From JBLXBZ01 sp048265185 (GTDB lineage Bacteria > Pseudomonadota > Alphaproteobacteria > Rhizobiales > Stappiaceae): a stretch of DNA of 64,000 nt. Below, one piece after another: positions 53,001 to 61,576 of this stretch (the first letter of the stretch is position 1; each line of letters opens with the position of its first letter). The stretch spans positions 310,001 to 374,000 of the forward strand of contig JBLXBZ010000002.1 of the NCBI GenBank assembly GCA_048265185.1. The letters are read 5' to 3'. Both the position numbers and the translations under genes were made by a program. The notes under the pieces are model-generated. The model saw only the letters and a list, made by a program, of their open reading frames with translations, did no database searches and had not been told where the DNA came from.

Positions 53001-53515
53001 TGAATGTCTCCTCTTCGGTGGCCTGCGCCGCTTTGATAGGGAGCCATTCCTTGACGGGCGAGGGCGTCCGCGCGTTCATTTTCCGGATGTCCGGCGTGCC
53101 CTTTCACCCAGTTCCAGGAAACGTCGTGAACTTGCCGAGCGGTGTCGAGCGCTTTCCAAAGGTCTTCGTTTTTCACGGGTTTTTTATCTGCGGTTTTCCA
53201 TCCGCGGCGCTTCCAATTGTAAAGCCATTGGGAAATGCCGTTTTTCACATAGGAGCTGTCGGTGTAAAGCTCCACCTTGCACGGGCGCTTGAGCGCCTCA
53301 AGGGCCTTGATGGCCGCCATTAGCTCCATGCGGTTGTTGGTGGTGAGCTCCTCCCCGCCGCAGATCTCTTTTTCGCGTTCGCCATGCATCAGAATAGCGC
53401 CCCAGCCGCCCGGACCCGGATTACCGGAACACGCGCCGTCGGTGTAAATCGTCACTTGCGTGATCTGCGCCGCGGCGTCGTTGGATGCGGATGATGAAGC
53501 GTCAGTCAAGGCCAT
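52997..53515 (-). CDS. rnhA: ribonuclease HI
   Basis: RNase HI cleaves RNA in RNA-DNA hybrids. The four catalytic acids are D26 (IYTDGACSGNPG), E64 (NNRMELMA), D86 (LYTDSSYV) and D150 (NERADALA), with H140 in KGHAGHPEN. The basic protrusion WKRRGWKTADKKPVKN is present, so this is the E. coli-like type. At 172 residues it has an extra 18-residue N terminus. It overlaps thrB by 14 bases and the lipid kinase by 4. Confidence 0.96.
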   Translation of the reverse strand: MALTDASSSASNDAAAQITQVTIYTDGACSGNPGPGGWGAILMHGEREKEICGGEELTTNNRMELMAAIKALEALKRPCKVELYTDSSYVKNGISQWLYNWKRRGWKTADKKPVKNEDLWKALDTARQVHDVSWNWVKGHAGHPENERADALARQGMAPYQSGAGHRRGDIQ

Positions 53516-54464
53516 AAGCGCTCGCGGATGATACAGTGCGATGAAAACGAAGTTTCTTGAGATATTCCATCGGATCTTTCGGGGTTACGAATGCGCCTTC
53601 CGGCACATTCAACCAATCGTATAATCGGGTTAATAAAAACCGAAAGGCCGATCCGCGCGCCAATGTTGGAAGCAGGTCAAATTCATTGGGCGTGAATGAG
53701 CGAGCGCCTTGATATCCATTGAGCAACGCGCGGGCCTTGGTGACGTTAAAGGATAGGTCGGGTTCAAAGCACCATGCGTTGAGGCACGTGGCGACGTCAT
53801 AGGCGAGGGCGTCTGTGCTTGCGAAGTAAAAATCAATAAATCCAGAGAGTTCTTCGCCGAGAAAAAAAACATTGTCGGGAAAAAGGTCGGCGTGGATGAT
53901 GCCGGTTGGTAAATCGTTCGGCCAATGAGCTTCTAGATAGTCCAGCTCGTTTGACAGCTCTTGAGCCAGACCCGGCGCGAGCGTATCTGCCTGCTCCAGC
54001 GAACTTTCCAGCAATGGACGCCAGCCGTCGACGGACAATGCGTTCTTGCGCGTTAACGCGAAGTCGCGGCCCGCTTGATGCAGGTCCGCAAGGCCTTTGC
54101 CCAGAGCGGCGCAGTGAACGGTTCTTGGCCGGCGCACCCACATGCCGTCAAGGAATGTCACGATCGCCGCGGGGCGCCCCGCCAATTCGCCGAGCATTTC
54201 GCCCTTCGCCGTTTTGAGCGGGGTGGGGCATGAAAGACCTTTATGGGCCAGATGATCCATGAGCCCGAGGAAAAAGGGTAAGTCGTCAGGATTGACGCGT
54301 TTTTCATACAGCGTGAGGATGTAATATCCTGTCTGTGTGTGAATGAGATAATTGGAGTTCTCCACGCCTTCGGCTATGCCTTTGCAGGAGAGAACCGCGC
54401 CAATGTCATATCGTGCAACGAAGGAGGCCAGTTCTTCGTCGGCGACATCTGTGTATACTGCCAT
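53502..54464 (-). CDS. thrB: homoserine kinase (ThrB, type II)
   Basis: This is the aminoglycoside phosphotransferase-like homoserine kinase found in alphaproteobacteria, not the GHMP type. ADEELASFVARYDIGAV and GIAEGVENSNYLIHT mark the N-terminal lobe; HADLFPDN (191-198) is the catalytic loop and GFIDFYFA the metal-binding site. At 320 residues the length is normal. It makes O-phosphohomoserine, the substrate of ThrC encoded on the other strand about 7 kb away. It begins 4 bases after ispH. Confidence 0.93.
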   Translation of the reverse strand: MAVYTDVADEELASFVARYDIGAVLSCKGIAEGVENSNYLIHTQTGYYILTLYEKRVNPDDLPFFLGLMDHLAHKGLSCPTPLKTAKGEMLGELAGRPAAIVTFLDGMWVRRPRTVHCAALGKGLADLHQAGRDFALTRKNALSVDGWRPLLESSLEQADTLAPGLAQELSNELDYLEAHWPNDLPTGIIHADLFPDNVFFLGEELSGFIDFYFASTDALAYDVATCLNAWCFEPDLSFNVTKARALLNGYQGARSFTPNEFDLLPTLARGSAFRFLLTRLYDWLNVPEGAFVTPKDPMEYLKKLRFHRTVSSASAYGLD

Positions 54465-54468
54465 GACT

Positions 54469-55449
54469 TTACTCTGCCGCCTGCTCGCGCAAGGCGCGCG
54501 GCAAGTTGAACGCTATGGTTTCTTCCGCCGTGCGCACGCTCTCAACATGAACGCTGTAATGTTCTGCGAAAGCTTCGATGATTTCTTCAACTAAAACTTC
54601 CGGTGCAGAAGCGCCGGCGGTCACGCCAAGGCGTTTTATGCCTTTGAGGCTTTCCCAAGGCAGATCCGTCGCGCGTTGCACCAGAACGGAGGCCGCGCAA
54701 CCCGCGCGTTCCGCCACTTCACGAAGACGCTGGGAATTCGATGAATTCGGCGCGCCGACCACCACCATGGCGTCAACTTGGGGAGCAACGGCCTTAACCG
54801 CCTCTTGTCGGTTGGTGGTGGCGTAGCAAATGTCTTCTTTATGCGGGGCGGTGATATCTGGGAATCTCTCCACGAGAATATCGACGATCTCGCGCGTGTC
54901 GTCTACCGAAAGCGTCGTCTGGGTGATCCAGGCCAACGGGGCGTCAGTTCGAGGCGTAAAACTGCGCGCTTGCTCGGCGGTCTCCACCAGACTGACGGCG
55001 CCTTCCGGCAGTTGTCCCATGGTGCCAATCACTTCCGGGTGTCCGGCGTGGCCGATAAGAACGATTTCACGGCCGCGGCGAAAATGAATCTCCGCTTCTT
55101 TATGAACCTTGGAGACCAGTGGGCAGGTGGCGTCAAGAAAGAACATGTTTCTCTGGCGTGCGTCTTCCGGTACGGATTTTGGCACGCCATGGGCGGAGAA
55201 AATGACCGGACGCTGATGGTGTTCGGCTGGGATTTCCTCAAGTTCTTCAATAAATACGGCGCCTTTGGCCCGCAGCCCTTCGACGACGAATTTATTGTGC
55301 ACGATTTCGTGACGCACATAAACCGGTCCACCGTATTTTTGCAAAGACAGTTCAACGATTTGCACGGCGCGATCCACGCCCGCGCAAAAGCCGCGTGGGG
55401 CGCAAAGCAGAATCTGCAGAGACGGTTTAGGAGCAGTATTTGCCGCCAT
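54469..55449 (-). CDS. ispH: 4-hydroxy-3-methylbut-2-enyl diphosphate reductase
   Basis: IspH is the last enzyme of the MEP pathway to isoprenoid precursors and carries an iron-sulfur cluster held by three cysteines, seen in APRGFCAGVDRA (C22), FLDATCPLV and DICYATTNRQ. VRHEIVHNKFVVEGL, FSAHGVPKSV, GHAGHPEVIGTMGQ and TAGASAPE are further family motifs. I use the second of two close ATG codons (55449) because AAAGG is 7 bases before it. The product is 326 residues. It heads the ispH-thrB-rnhA run. Confidence 0.96.
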   Translation of the reverse strand: MAANTAPKPSLQILLCAPRGFCAGVDRAVQIVELSLQKYGGPVYVRHEIVHNKFVVEGLRAKGAVFIEELEEIPAEHHQRPVIFSAHGVPKSVPEDARQRNMFFLDATCPLVSKVHKEAEIHFRRGREIVLIGHAGHPEVIGTMGQLPEGAVSLVETAEQARSFTPRTDAPLAWITQTTLSVDDTREIVDILVERFPDITAPHKEDICYATTNRQEAVKAVAPQVDAMVVVGAPNSSNSQRLREVAERAGCAASVLVQRATDLPWESLKGIKRLGVTAGASAPEVLVEEIIEAFAEHYSVHVESVRTAEETIAFNLPRALREQAAE

Positions 55450-55678
55450 ACTCATCCTTTCGGGAGCGCGTTAACGCGCGGGTTTTTTCTCCGCCCACCG
55501 CGCTTGAGGCATCTATTGCGAGACACTCTGTTTTTACGCATAGTTCATGACCTTGCGCGCAATAGATGTGTAAGGAAGCTTGCTGTCAAGAGCCTGCGAG
55601 GCTCGCCAAGCCCTCCTTGGCCTGCTATAGACGGACGCCAGCGAAAAGATGAAGTTGGCGTATTAATTGGGACGTGGG

Positions 55679-56335
55679 ATGATTATACCAAAAAACAAGC
55701 TGATGAAAGCAAGGACGTTGGGGAAATTCGGAAAACGTCCAGGAATGGCTGCTCTGTCAGGCGTTCTTTTGGTTCTAGCCGCTTGCGGAACCGATAGCGC
55801 GATTGATCAGGAAGTGGACAGCGTCGCCAAAGCGGTGATCACGCCGAACGCCGCCGCAGTCGCGTCGGATGTGGACTTAAACGCCTTTGTGGCGCCGCCA
55901 TTTTGCCCGGGGATGGAGGCTTTGCCCGAAACCTATCTCATCATGAAGTTCGAACGGGGCAAGGAAAATGACGCGCGCGCGCTGATTTATCAGGCGAATA
56001 TCGAAAAATGGGCGCGGTCTTGCACCCGTGATCAGGCGAGTGGTCAAACCCGGATGAAAGTTGGCTTCTCAGGTCGCGTGACGCCTGGTCCCGCTTGGAA
56101 GGGCGGCGAGATCATTTTGCCCTTGCGGGTGGCGATCGTCGAAGGGGGAGGCGAGGGCGATAAGAACAAGGCCCTTAGCTCCGAAATACTGAGCGTTCCC
56201 GTAACTTTAGGCGAAGGCGCGCCGAGCGAGCAGTGGGACGTGGTTGAGGATAAGTTCCTTTTGCCCACCGCTAACCACAATATCAGGGTTTTGTTCGGTT
56301 TCGACGAAGGAAAGAAAAAGAAAAGAAGCCGGTGA
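55679..56335 (+). CDS. hypothetical lipoprotein
   Basis: I do not recognise the family. A basic N terminus precedes a hydrophobic segment and lipobox LVLAAC (AALSGVLLVLAACGTDSA), predicting a lipid-anchored protein. The mature domain has two possible disulfide cysteines (FCPGMEALPETYLIMKFE; WARSCTRDQ) and a beta-rich body (GRVTPGPAWKGGEIILPLRV; EQWDVVEDKFLLPTANHN). The tail is very basic (KKKKRSR). Several starts are possible (TTG 55667, ATG 55679, ATG 55703); I chose 55679. It is divergent from ispH and precedes the glycine riboswitch. Confidence 0.7.
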   Translation: MIIPKNKLMKARTLGKFGKRPGMAALSGVLLVLAACGTDSAIDQEVDSVAKAVITPNAAAVASDVDLNAFVAPPFCPGMEALPETYLIMKFERGKENDARALIYQANIEKWARSCTRDQASGQTRMKVGFSGRVTPGPAWKGGEIILPLRVAIVEGGGEGDKNKALSSEILSVPVTLGEGAPSEQWDVVEDKFLLPTANHNIRVLFGFDEGKKKKRSR

Positions 56336-56361
56336 CGCTTTCCTATCATTTTGGCTTTGAA

Positions 56362-56386
56362 GATTGACACGGGGGGCGTGTCAATC
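56362..56386. terminator. perfect 9-pair hairpin after the lipoprotein gene
   Basis: GATTGACAC (56362-56370) and GTGTCAATC (56378-56386) flank a G-rich seven-base loop. No T-run follows on the plus strand. It may be the 3' end of the lipoprotein transcript or an operator ahead of the gcv promoter. Confidence 0.4.
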
Positions 56387-56459
56387 GTAAATGATGACTT
56401 GATGTGATACCCGTTGCGTCACGTTTTTTTCACCGGAGATTTTCGGTGGGACTACATTT

Positions 56460-56683
56460 TGCGGGAGAGGTCATTTCCTTGGGAAATGACGCCGAAGGAG
56501 CAACCGCCCCGGAAACTCTCAGGCGACAAGGACCGCAGAATGAGCAACGCTCTGGAAAGAAGTTCGCTTCAGCCGTCGTTATTATAAGACGGCGTTGGAG
56601 AAGGAACTCGCCGAAGGAGTAACCGGACTGCCCGCCGTGAACGCGGGGGCCGGGAAATCTCTCAGGTTGTCGGGACAGAGGGG
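56460..56683 (+). promoter_or_regulatory. tandem glycine riboswitch
   Basis: Two glycine aptamers lie in series upstream of gcvT. Aptamer I (about 56461-56538) has GCGGGAGAGG, GCCGAAGGAGCAACC, AACTCTCAGG and GACCGC. Aptamer II (about 56550-56682) has CTCTGGAAAG, CGCCGAAGGAGTAACC, ATCTCTCAGG and GGGACAGAGG, with the outer P1 stem CTCTG/CAGAG. The CGAAGGAG and CTCTCAGG segments are the class's conserved glycine-binding core. An extra arm (GCCGTC/GACGGC, 56573-56593) extends aptamer II. Such riboswitches turn on glycine breakdown when glycine is abundant. Confidence 0.92.
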
Positions 56684-56720
56684 GCGCGTGCGGATACAAG
56701 AATCCGTCACGCGCGCTTTT
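56684..56720 (+). terminator. leader terminator of the glycine riboswitch (expression platform)
   Basis: GCGCGTG-CGGAT (56684-56695) pairs with ATCCG-(T)-CACGCGC (56702-56714), with one bulged base and a six-base loop, then GCTTTT. It starts immediately after the P1 stem of aptamer II and ends 23 bases before gcvT, so it fits a terminator that glycine binding would prevent. The T-run is short. Confidence 0.65.
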
Positions 56721-56743
56721 CTCGAACGCGGAATCCTTGAGCG

Positions 56744-57901
56744 ATGAGTGACACGACCTCCTCCACTGCGCAGACGCCTTTGCTGCAAACCCCATTGCAT
56801 GATTTGCATGTCGCGCTTGGCGCGCGAATGGTGCCCTTCGCCGGTTATGAGATGCCTGTTCAATATCCTGACGGCATCATGAGCGAGCACCTCCACACGC
56901 GCGAATCCGCGGGGCTGTTTGATGTCTCTCACATGGGGCAGGCTTTCTTGGTCGGTCCTGATCACGCGACGACGGCGGCCGCGCTTGAAACGTTGGTCCC
57001 TTCTAATATCATCGAATTGAAGCCGGGTAAGATGCGTTACACCGTCTTGCTGAACGGGGAAGGCGGCGTCATTGACGACTTGATGGTCACGCGCATGGAA
57101 GGCGAGGAGAACGATGGCCGATTGTACCTGGTCGTGAACGCCGGGTGCAAGGACAATGACTATAAGATCATTGCCGCCGCTTTGCCGGAAAATGTTCGGC
57201 TGGAGCCTCTCGAAGACCGTGCGTTGATTGCGTTACAGGGGCCGTTGGCGGCGGAAGTCTTGAAAGCGCACGCGCCTTTGAGCGAGGGCATGGGCTTCAT
57301 GAGCATGGCGGCCATGGAGTTTGACGGGATCGCGATCTACGCCTCGCGCTCGGGGTACACAGGCGAAGATGGGTTTGAGCTGTCGGTTCCAGCTGGCGCG
57401 GCGGAGGCTATTGTCAAGGCGCTGCTGGCTGACGAGAGAGTGAAGCCCGTGGGGCTTGGAGCGCGCGATTCGCTGCGCCTTGAAGCGGGCCTGTGCCTTT
57501 ATGGTCATGACCTGGACGAGACGACGTCGCCCGTTGAGGGAAATATCACGTTTTGCATGCAGAAGCGGCGTCGGGAGAACGGTGGCTTTCCAGGCGCTGA
57601 ACGCATTCAGCGCGAGCTGAAGTCGGGGCCGTCGCGCCTTCGCGTCGGTTTGAAGCTTGAGGGACGGGCGCCCGCCCGGGAGGGGGTGGAAATCCACTCT
57701 GTTGAGGGCGCGCCCATTGGCGTGGTCACCTCCGGCGGCTTCGGTCCTACGTTTCAGGCGCCTTTGGCTATGGGCTATGTGGCGAGCGACTATGCGGCGA
57801 TTGGAACCAAGGTTTTGCTCATGGTGCGTGGTCGCGCTCTGCCCGCCACCGTGTGTGAAACGCCGTTTGTGCCCCAGCGTTATTACCGTAAGCCTTCGTG
57901 A
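56744..57901 (+). CDS. gcvT: glycine cleavage system T protein (aminomethyltransferase)
   Basis: GcvT releases ammonia from the aminomethyl group on GcvH and passes the one-carbon unit to tetrahydrofolate. Motifs include GARMVPFAGYEMPVQYPDG, ESAGLFDVSHMGQ, FDGIAIYASRSGYTGEDGFE and GLGARDSLRLEAGLCLYGHD, which hold the folate and catalytic residues. The C-terminal barrel reads GVVTSGGFGPT and IAMGYV-like sequence. At 385 residues the length is normal. The ribosome binding site is weak. It heads gcvT-gcvH-gcvPA-gcvPB and lies 23 bases after a riboswitch-linked hairpin. Confidence 0.96.
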   Translation: MSDTTSSTAQTPLLQTPLHDLHVALGARMVPFAGYEMPVQYPDGIMSEHLHTRESAGLFDVSHMGQAFLVGPDHATTAAALETLVPSNIIELKPGKMRYTVLLNGEGGVIDDLMVTRMEGEENDGRLYLVVNAGCKDNDYKIIAAALPENVRLEPLEDRALIALQGPLAAEVLKAHAPLSEGMGFMSMAAMEFDGIAIYASRSGYTGEDGFELSVPAGAAEAIVKALLADERVKPVGLGARDSLRLEAGLCLYGHDLDETTSPVEGNITFCMQKRRRENGGFPGAERIQRELKSGPSRLRVGLKLEGRAPAREGVEIHSVEGAPIGVVTSGGFGPTFQAPLAMGYVASDYAAIGTKVLLMVRGRALPATVCETPFVPQRYYRKPS

Positions 57902-57967
57902 AAATAAGCGGCATTGATCCAGTTAATTCAGCCGGGGAAACCGGCCTACTTTCAGAGGACGCAAATT

Positions 57968-58339
57968 ATGAGCACTTATTACTCCAAGGACCATGAGTGG
58001 ATTTCCGTTGACGGCGACGTGGCCACGATCGGGATCACGGATTACGCCCAGAGCCAGCTTGGTGACGTTGTTTATGTGGAAGTTCCCGAGCCGGGGAAAA
58101 GCCTTGCCGCAGGCGAGGAAGCCGCGGTGGTTGAATCGGTGAAAGCCGCCTCCGAGGTTTACGCGCCGCTCGACGGCGAAGTTGTGGAAGCCAATGGCGC
58201 GCTCGCCGATGAGCCGGGCAAGGTTAATGAAGACCCTGAAGGGGCGGCGTGGTTCATCAAGCTTAAATTGTCGAACGCCGACCAATTGAACGAGCTGATG
58301 GATGAAGCCGCTTATAAAGCCTTTGTCGAGACGCTTTGA
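57968..58339 (+). CDS. gcvH: glycine cleavage system H protein
   Basis: GcvH is the lipoyl carrier that shuttles the aminomethyl group among the other proteins. The sequence runs YYSKDHEWISVDGDVATIGI, GDVVYVEVPEPG and AVVESVKAASEVYAPLDGEV, with the lipoylated lysine K59 in ESVKAAS. 123 residues is the usual length. I use ATG 57968; the frame is open upstream to 57914 but that part overlaps nothing else and has no homology-like pattern. Confidence 0.96.
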   Translation: MSTYYSKDHEWISVDGDVATIGITDYAQSQLGDVVYVEVPEPGKSLAAGEEAAVVESVKAASEVYAPLDGEVVEANGALADEPGKVNEDPEGAAWFIKLKLSNADQLNELMDEAAYKAFVETL

Positions 58340-58353
58340 GCGAGAGGAAGCAC

Positions 58354-59700
58354 ATGCGTTATTTGCCGCTTTCCGATTCTGACCGGGCCGATATGCGCGC
58401 CCGCGTGGGCGTCGACGCCATTGATGAAATTTTCTCTGATATTCCAGAAAAAGCCCGTTTGAAGGGGCTTCTTGATCTGCCGCGGCGGGCGAGTGAGATG
58501 AGCGTCGAACGTGATTTGTCGCGTATGGCGTTGAAAAACACCGCCGCAAGCTCGGTTCCGTTTTTTGTGGGGGCGGGCGCTTACAAGCACCATGTTCCCG
58601 CCACCGTCGATCACCTGATCCAGCGTTCGGAGTTTTTGACGTCTTATACGCCCTATCAGCCGGAAGTGACGCAAGGAACGCTGCAATATCTGTTTGAATT
58701 TCAGACGCAAGTGGCCGAGTTGACGGGGATGGAGGTCGCCAACGCCTCCATGTATGACGGCTCCACCGGCGCGGGGGAGGCGGTGCTTATGGCGCACCGG
58801 GTCACCAAACGCGGCAAGGCTCTTCTCTCTGGCGGGTTGCATCCGCAATACCGGGACGTGATCGAAGGTTTGTCCCATATGGCGGGAGATAGCGTCGTCG
58901 CCATGCCGGCCGACCCGATGGGGACGGAGGATATTCTGGCGCAGATCGACAATGAGACTTCTTGCGTCGTGGTGCAATCGCCTTCTTTCTATGGCCAGTT
59001 GATCGACCTGAAGCCGATCGCGGAAAAAGCTCATGAGAAAGGCGCGCTTCTGATCGCCGTGTTCACCGAAGTCGTCTCGCTTGGCTTGGTGGAATCTCCC
59101 GGGGCTCAGGGCGCCGACATCGTTGTTGGCGAAGGCCAGTCTCTTGGAAATCCGCTGACGTTTGGCGGTCCTTACGTTGGGCTGTTCGCCACGCGTCAGA
59201 AATATATTCGCCAGATGCCCGGACGGCTTTGCGGCGAGACTGTTGACGCGGACGGCAAGCGCGGTTTCGTGCTGACCTTGTCCACGCGCGAGCAACATAT
59301 CCGCCGGGATAAGGCCACGTCCAATATTTGCACCAATTCAGGCCTGTGTTGTTTGGCTTTCACCATTCACATGACCCTTCTGGGGGGGCGCGGTCTGGAG
59401 CGTCTGGCGCGTATCAACCATGCGAACGCAGTGAAGTTGAAGAACGCGCTTTCCGCCGTTCCCGGCGTTGAAGCGCTGAATGAAACGTTTTTCAATGAAT
59501 TCACCATTCGCGTTCCAGCCAACGCTCACGACGTGGTTGAAGCCTTGGCGGTGAACGGCGTTCTTGGCGGTGTGCCAGCCTCGCGCCTCGCGGGAAGCGA
59601 CGAGGGCCTGGATGATCTGATCATTGTGGCGGCGACGGAAGTGAACACGGATGAAGATCGCGCCGAGTTCGCGAGCGTATTGCAGGAGGTGCTGGCATGA
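58354..59700 (+). CDS. gcvPA: glycine dehydrogenase (decarboxylating) subunit 1
   Basis: This is the N-terminal half of the glycine decarboxylase P protein as a separate gene. Motifs: YTPYQPEVTQGTLQYLFEFQ, NASMYDGSTGAGEAV, NPLTFGGPYVGLFATR, RQMPGRLCGETVD and TLSTREQHIRRDKATSNICT. AGAGGAAG lies 6 bases before ATG 58354. It ends in an ATGA overlap with gcvPB. At 448 residues it has the normal length for GcvPA. Split P protein is common in alphaproteobacteria and Firmicutes, unlike the single chain of E. coli. Confidence 0.96.
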   Translation: MRYLPLSDSDRADMRARVGVDAIDEIFSDIPEKARLKGLLDLPRRASEMSVERDLSRMALKNTAASSVPFFVGAGAYKHHVPATVDHLIQRSEFLTSYTPYQPEVTQGTLQYLFEFQTQVAELTGMEVANASMYDGSTGAGEAVLMAHRVTKRGKALLSGGLHPQYRDVIEGLSHMAGDSVVAMPADPMGTEDILAQIDNETSCVVVQSPSFYGQLIDLKPIAEKAHEKGALLIAVFTEVVSLGLVESPGAQGADIVVGEGQSLGNPLTFGGPYVGLFATRQKYIRQMPGRLCGETVDADGKRGFVLTLSTREQHIRRDKATSNICTNSGLCCLAFTIHMTLLGGRGLERLARINHANAVKLKNALSAVPGVEALNETFFNEFTIRVPANAHDVVEALAVNGVLGGVPASRLAGSDEGLDDLIIVAATEVNTDEDRAEFASVLQEVLA

Positions 59701-61280
59701 GCATGAACACCCAAGGCCGCCCAACCTCCACGGGCGAGGACACCGGTTCTTTTCAACCCAAGACGTTCACCGGAAACCGCGGCCTCGATATGGAAGAGCC
59801 GCTGATTTTTGAAATTGGTCGCAATGACGTTTGCGGCGTTGATCTGGACGAGCCGGAAGACTTTACGTCGGCGCTAGGTCAGCACGCTCGCAAGACGGCG
59901 CCTGATTTGCCCGGTTTGTCCGAGCCAGAGACCATGCGCCACTATGTGCGTCTTTCGCGCAATAACTTCGCCATTGACAGCGGCCTTTATCCGCTAGGCT
60001 CTTGCACGATGAAGCATAACCCGCGGCTTAATGAGAAAATGGCGCGCGCGCCGGGGTTTGCCGACGTGCATCCGTTGCAGCCGCTTTCCACCGCGCCGGG
60101 AGCGGTGGAGCTGATTGCAGAGCTTGGGCATTGGCTGATGACCATGACGGGCATGCCTGCCGTCGCCATGAGCCCGAAAGCCGGCGCCCATGGCGAGCTG
60201 TGCGGAATGATGGCTATCAAGGCGGCGCACACGGCGGCGGGACGTGATCCAAAGATCGTGATCGTGCCTGAATCCGCCCATGGCACCAATCCGGCCACCG
60301 CCGCCTTGATCGGCTATAAGGTGGTGGACGTGAAGGCGCGCGCCGACGGCACGGTCGATCCGGAAGCGGTGAAAGCGCGCATTGTGGAGAACGCCGGCAA
60401 TGTGGCGGCGATCATGCTGACCAATCCCAACACTTGCGGCATCTTCGAGCGCGACATCATTGAAATCGCAGACGCGATTCATGAGGCTGACGCTTATTTC
60501 TATTGTGACGGGGCGAACTTTAACGCAATCGTCGGCAAAGCGCGTCCTGGGGATCTTGGCGTCGACGCCATGCACATTAATTTGCACAAGACGTTCTCCA
60601 CGCCCCATGGCGGTGGCGGTCCGGGCTCCGGTCCGGTGGTGCTGTCGCAGCGTCTTGCGCCCTTCGCGCCGTTGCCCTTCATTCGTCTGGAAGAGGAAGG
60701 GCCGGTTTTGGTCGAAACTTTGGCGCAGGCAAAGGCCGATGAAAAACCCTTTGGCCGGATGACCGCGTTCCATGGGCAAATGGGTATGTTCGTGCGGGCG
60801 CTTTCCTATATGAAGAGCCATGGCTCCGACGGCTTGAAGCAGGCTTCGGAAGATGCGGTTCTTAACGCCAATTACGTGCGGGTTGGCTTGCAGGACCTGA
60901 TGAGCTTGCCGTTTGGTCAACGCTGGTGCATGCATGAGGTTCTTTTCGACGACAGCTTCCTCAATGGAACGGGCGTGACCACGCTGGACTTCGCCAAGGC
61001 GATGATTGATGAAGGCTATCACCCGATGACCATGTATTTCCCATTGGTCGTGCATGGGGCCATGTTGATCGAGCCGACGGAGTCGGAAAGCCGCGCTTCT
61101 CTCGATCTTTTTGTCGCAACCATGCGTGATCTGGTCATGGGGGCAAAAAGCGGGCGAAAGGAGCGTTTTTCCGGCGCGCCTTATCTTGCGCCGCGCAGGC
61201 GTCTTGATGAAACGCAGGCTGCACGCAAACCAGTGTTGAAATGGAGCCGCCCCGCGCCGCAGCAGGTTCAGCCAGAATAA
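59697..61280 (+). CDS. gcvPB: glycine dehydrogenase (decarboxylating) subunit 2
   Basis: This half carries the pyridoxal phosphate lysine in HINLHKTFSTPHGGGGPGSG and forms the active site with GcvPA. Other motifs: NFAIDSGLYPLGSCTMKHNP, ESAHGTNPATAALIGYKVV, MLTNPNTCGIFE and FYCDGANFNAI. The 527-residue product is slightly long, with a hydrophilic 30-residue N terminus before EEPLIFEIG. It ends the operon, overlapping gcvPA by four bases. Confidence 0.97.
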   Translation: MSMNTQGRPTSTGEDTGSFQPKTFTGNRGLDMEEPLIFEIGRNDVCGVDLDEPEDFTSALGQHARKTAPDLPGLSEPETMRHYVRLSRNNFAIDSGLYPLGSCTMKHNPRLNEKMARAPGFADVHPLQPLSTAPGAVELIAELGHWLMTMTGMPAVAMSPKAGAHGELCGMMAIKAAHTAAGRDPKIVIVPESAHGTNPATAALIGYKVVDVKARADGTVDPEAVKARIVENAGNVAAIMLTNPNTCGIFERDIIEIADAIHEADAYFYCDGANFNAIVGKARPGDLGVDAMHINLHKTFSTPHGGGGPGSGPVVLSQRLAPFAPLPFIRLEEEGPVLVETLAQAKADEKPFGRMTAFHGQMGMFVRALSYMKSHGSDGLKQASEDAVLNANYVRVGLQDLMSLPFGQRWCMHEVLFDDSFLNGTGVTTLDFAKAMIDEGYHPMTMYFPLVVHGAMLIEPTESESRASLDLFVATMRDLVMGAKSGRKERFSGAPYLAPRRRLDETQAARKPVLKWSRPAPQQVQPE

Positions 61281-61330
61281 GTCGTTCAGGTAAAGACGGC
61301 GCAATTGCGCAACTTGTTATAAGCTGAGGT

Positions 61331-61356
61331 TTCGGGTCTGGCGCGCCAGATCCGAA
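61331..61356. repeat. 26-base palindrome downstream of gcvPB
   Basis: TTCGGGTCTGGC and GCCAGATCCGAA are complementary apart from one G-T pair, around a central CGCG-type core (TCTGGCGCGCCAGA). It is self-complementary with essentially no loop, so as DNA it looks like a protein-binding site or cruciform; as RNA it would be a stem with a tiny loop. It may help end the gcv transcript. Confidence 0.45.
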
Positions 61357-61501
61357 ACGGATTATAAAAAACATTTGACAAACACCTTCGCTAGAGGCGA
61401 TGGTAGGCGCATGGTTGATAAACAGATTTTTCTTGCAGGGGTCTATTTTACGTCGCTCACATAGGCGGCGATCGATCATGCATGTTCACAGCAAAGATTG
61501 A

Positions 61502-61529
61502 AAAAAGCCGCCGCGTCAGGCGGCTTTTT
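61502..61529 (+). terminator. Rho-independent terminator upstream of tyrS
   Basis: AAAAAGCCGCC (61502-61512), loop GCGTCA, GGCGGCTTTTT (61519-61529). It is far enough from tyrS (48 bases) to act on transcripts arriving from gcvPB, or as a leader terminator of tyrS. Confidence 0.8.
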
Positions 61530-61576
61530 CAGTTTCTAAGTCCCGGCGCGGCGGCGGAACCGGAGACTGAATTGAG

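Noticed and set aside
54778..55797. 339-codon open frame antisense to ispH
   Set aside because: ispH with all three cluster cysteines is on the minus strand; the antisense frame runs into the lipoprotein promoter region and has no motif.
59994..61304. 436-codon open frame antisense to gcvPB
   Set aside because: gcvPB is unmistakable on the plus strand; the antisense frame is rich in H, R and G as expected from complementing its codons.
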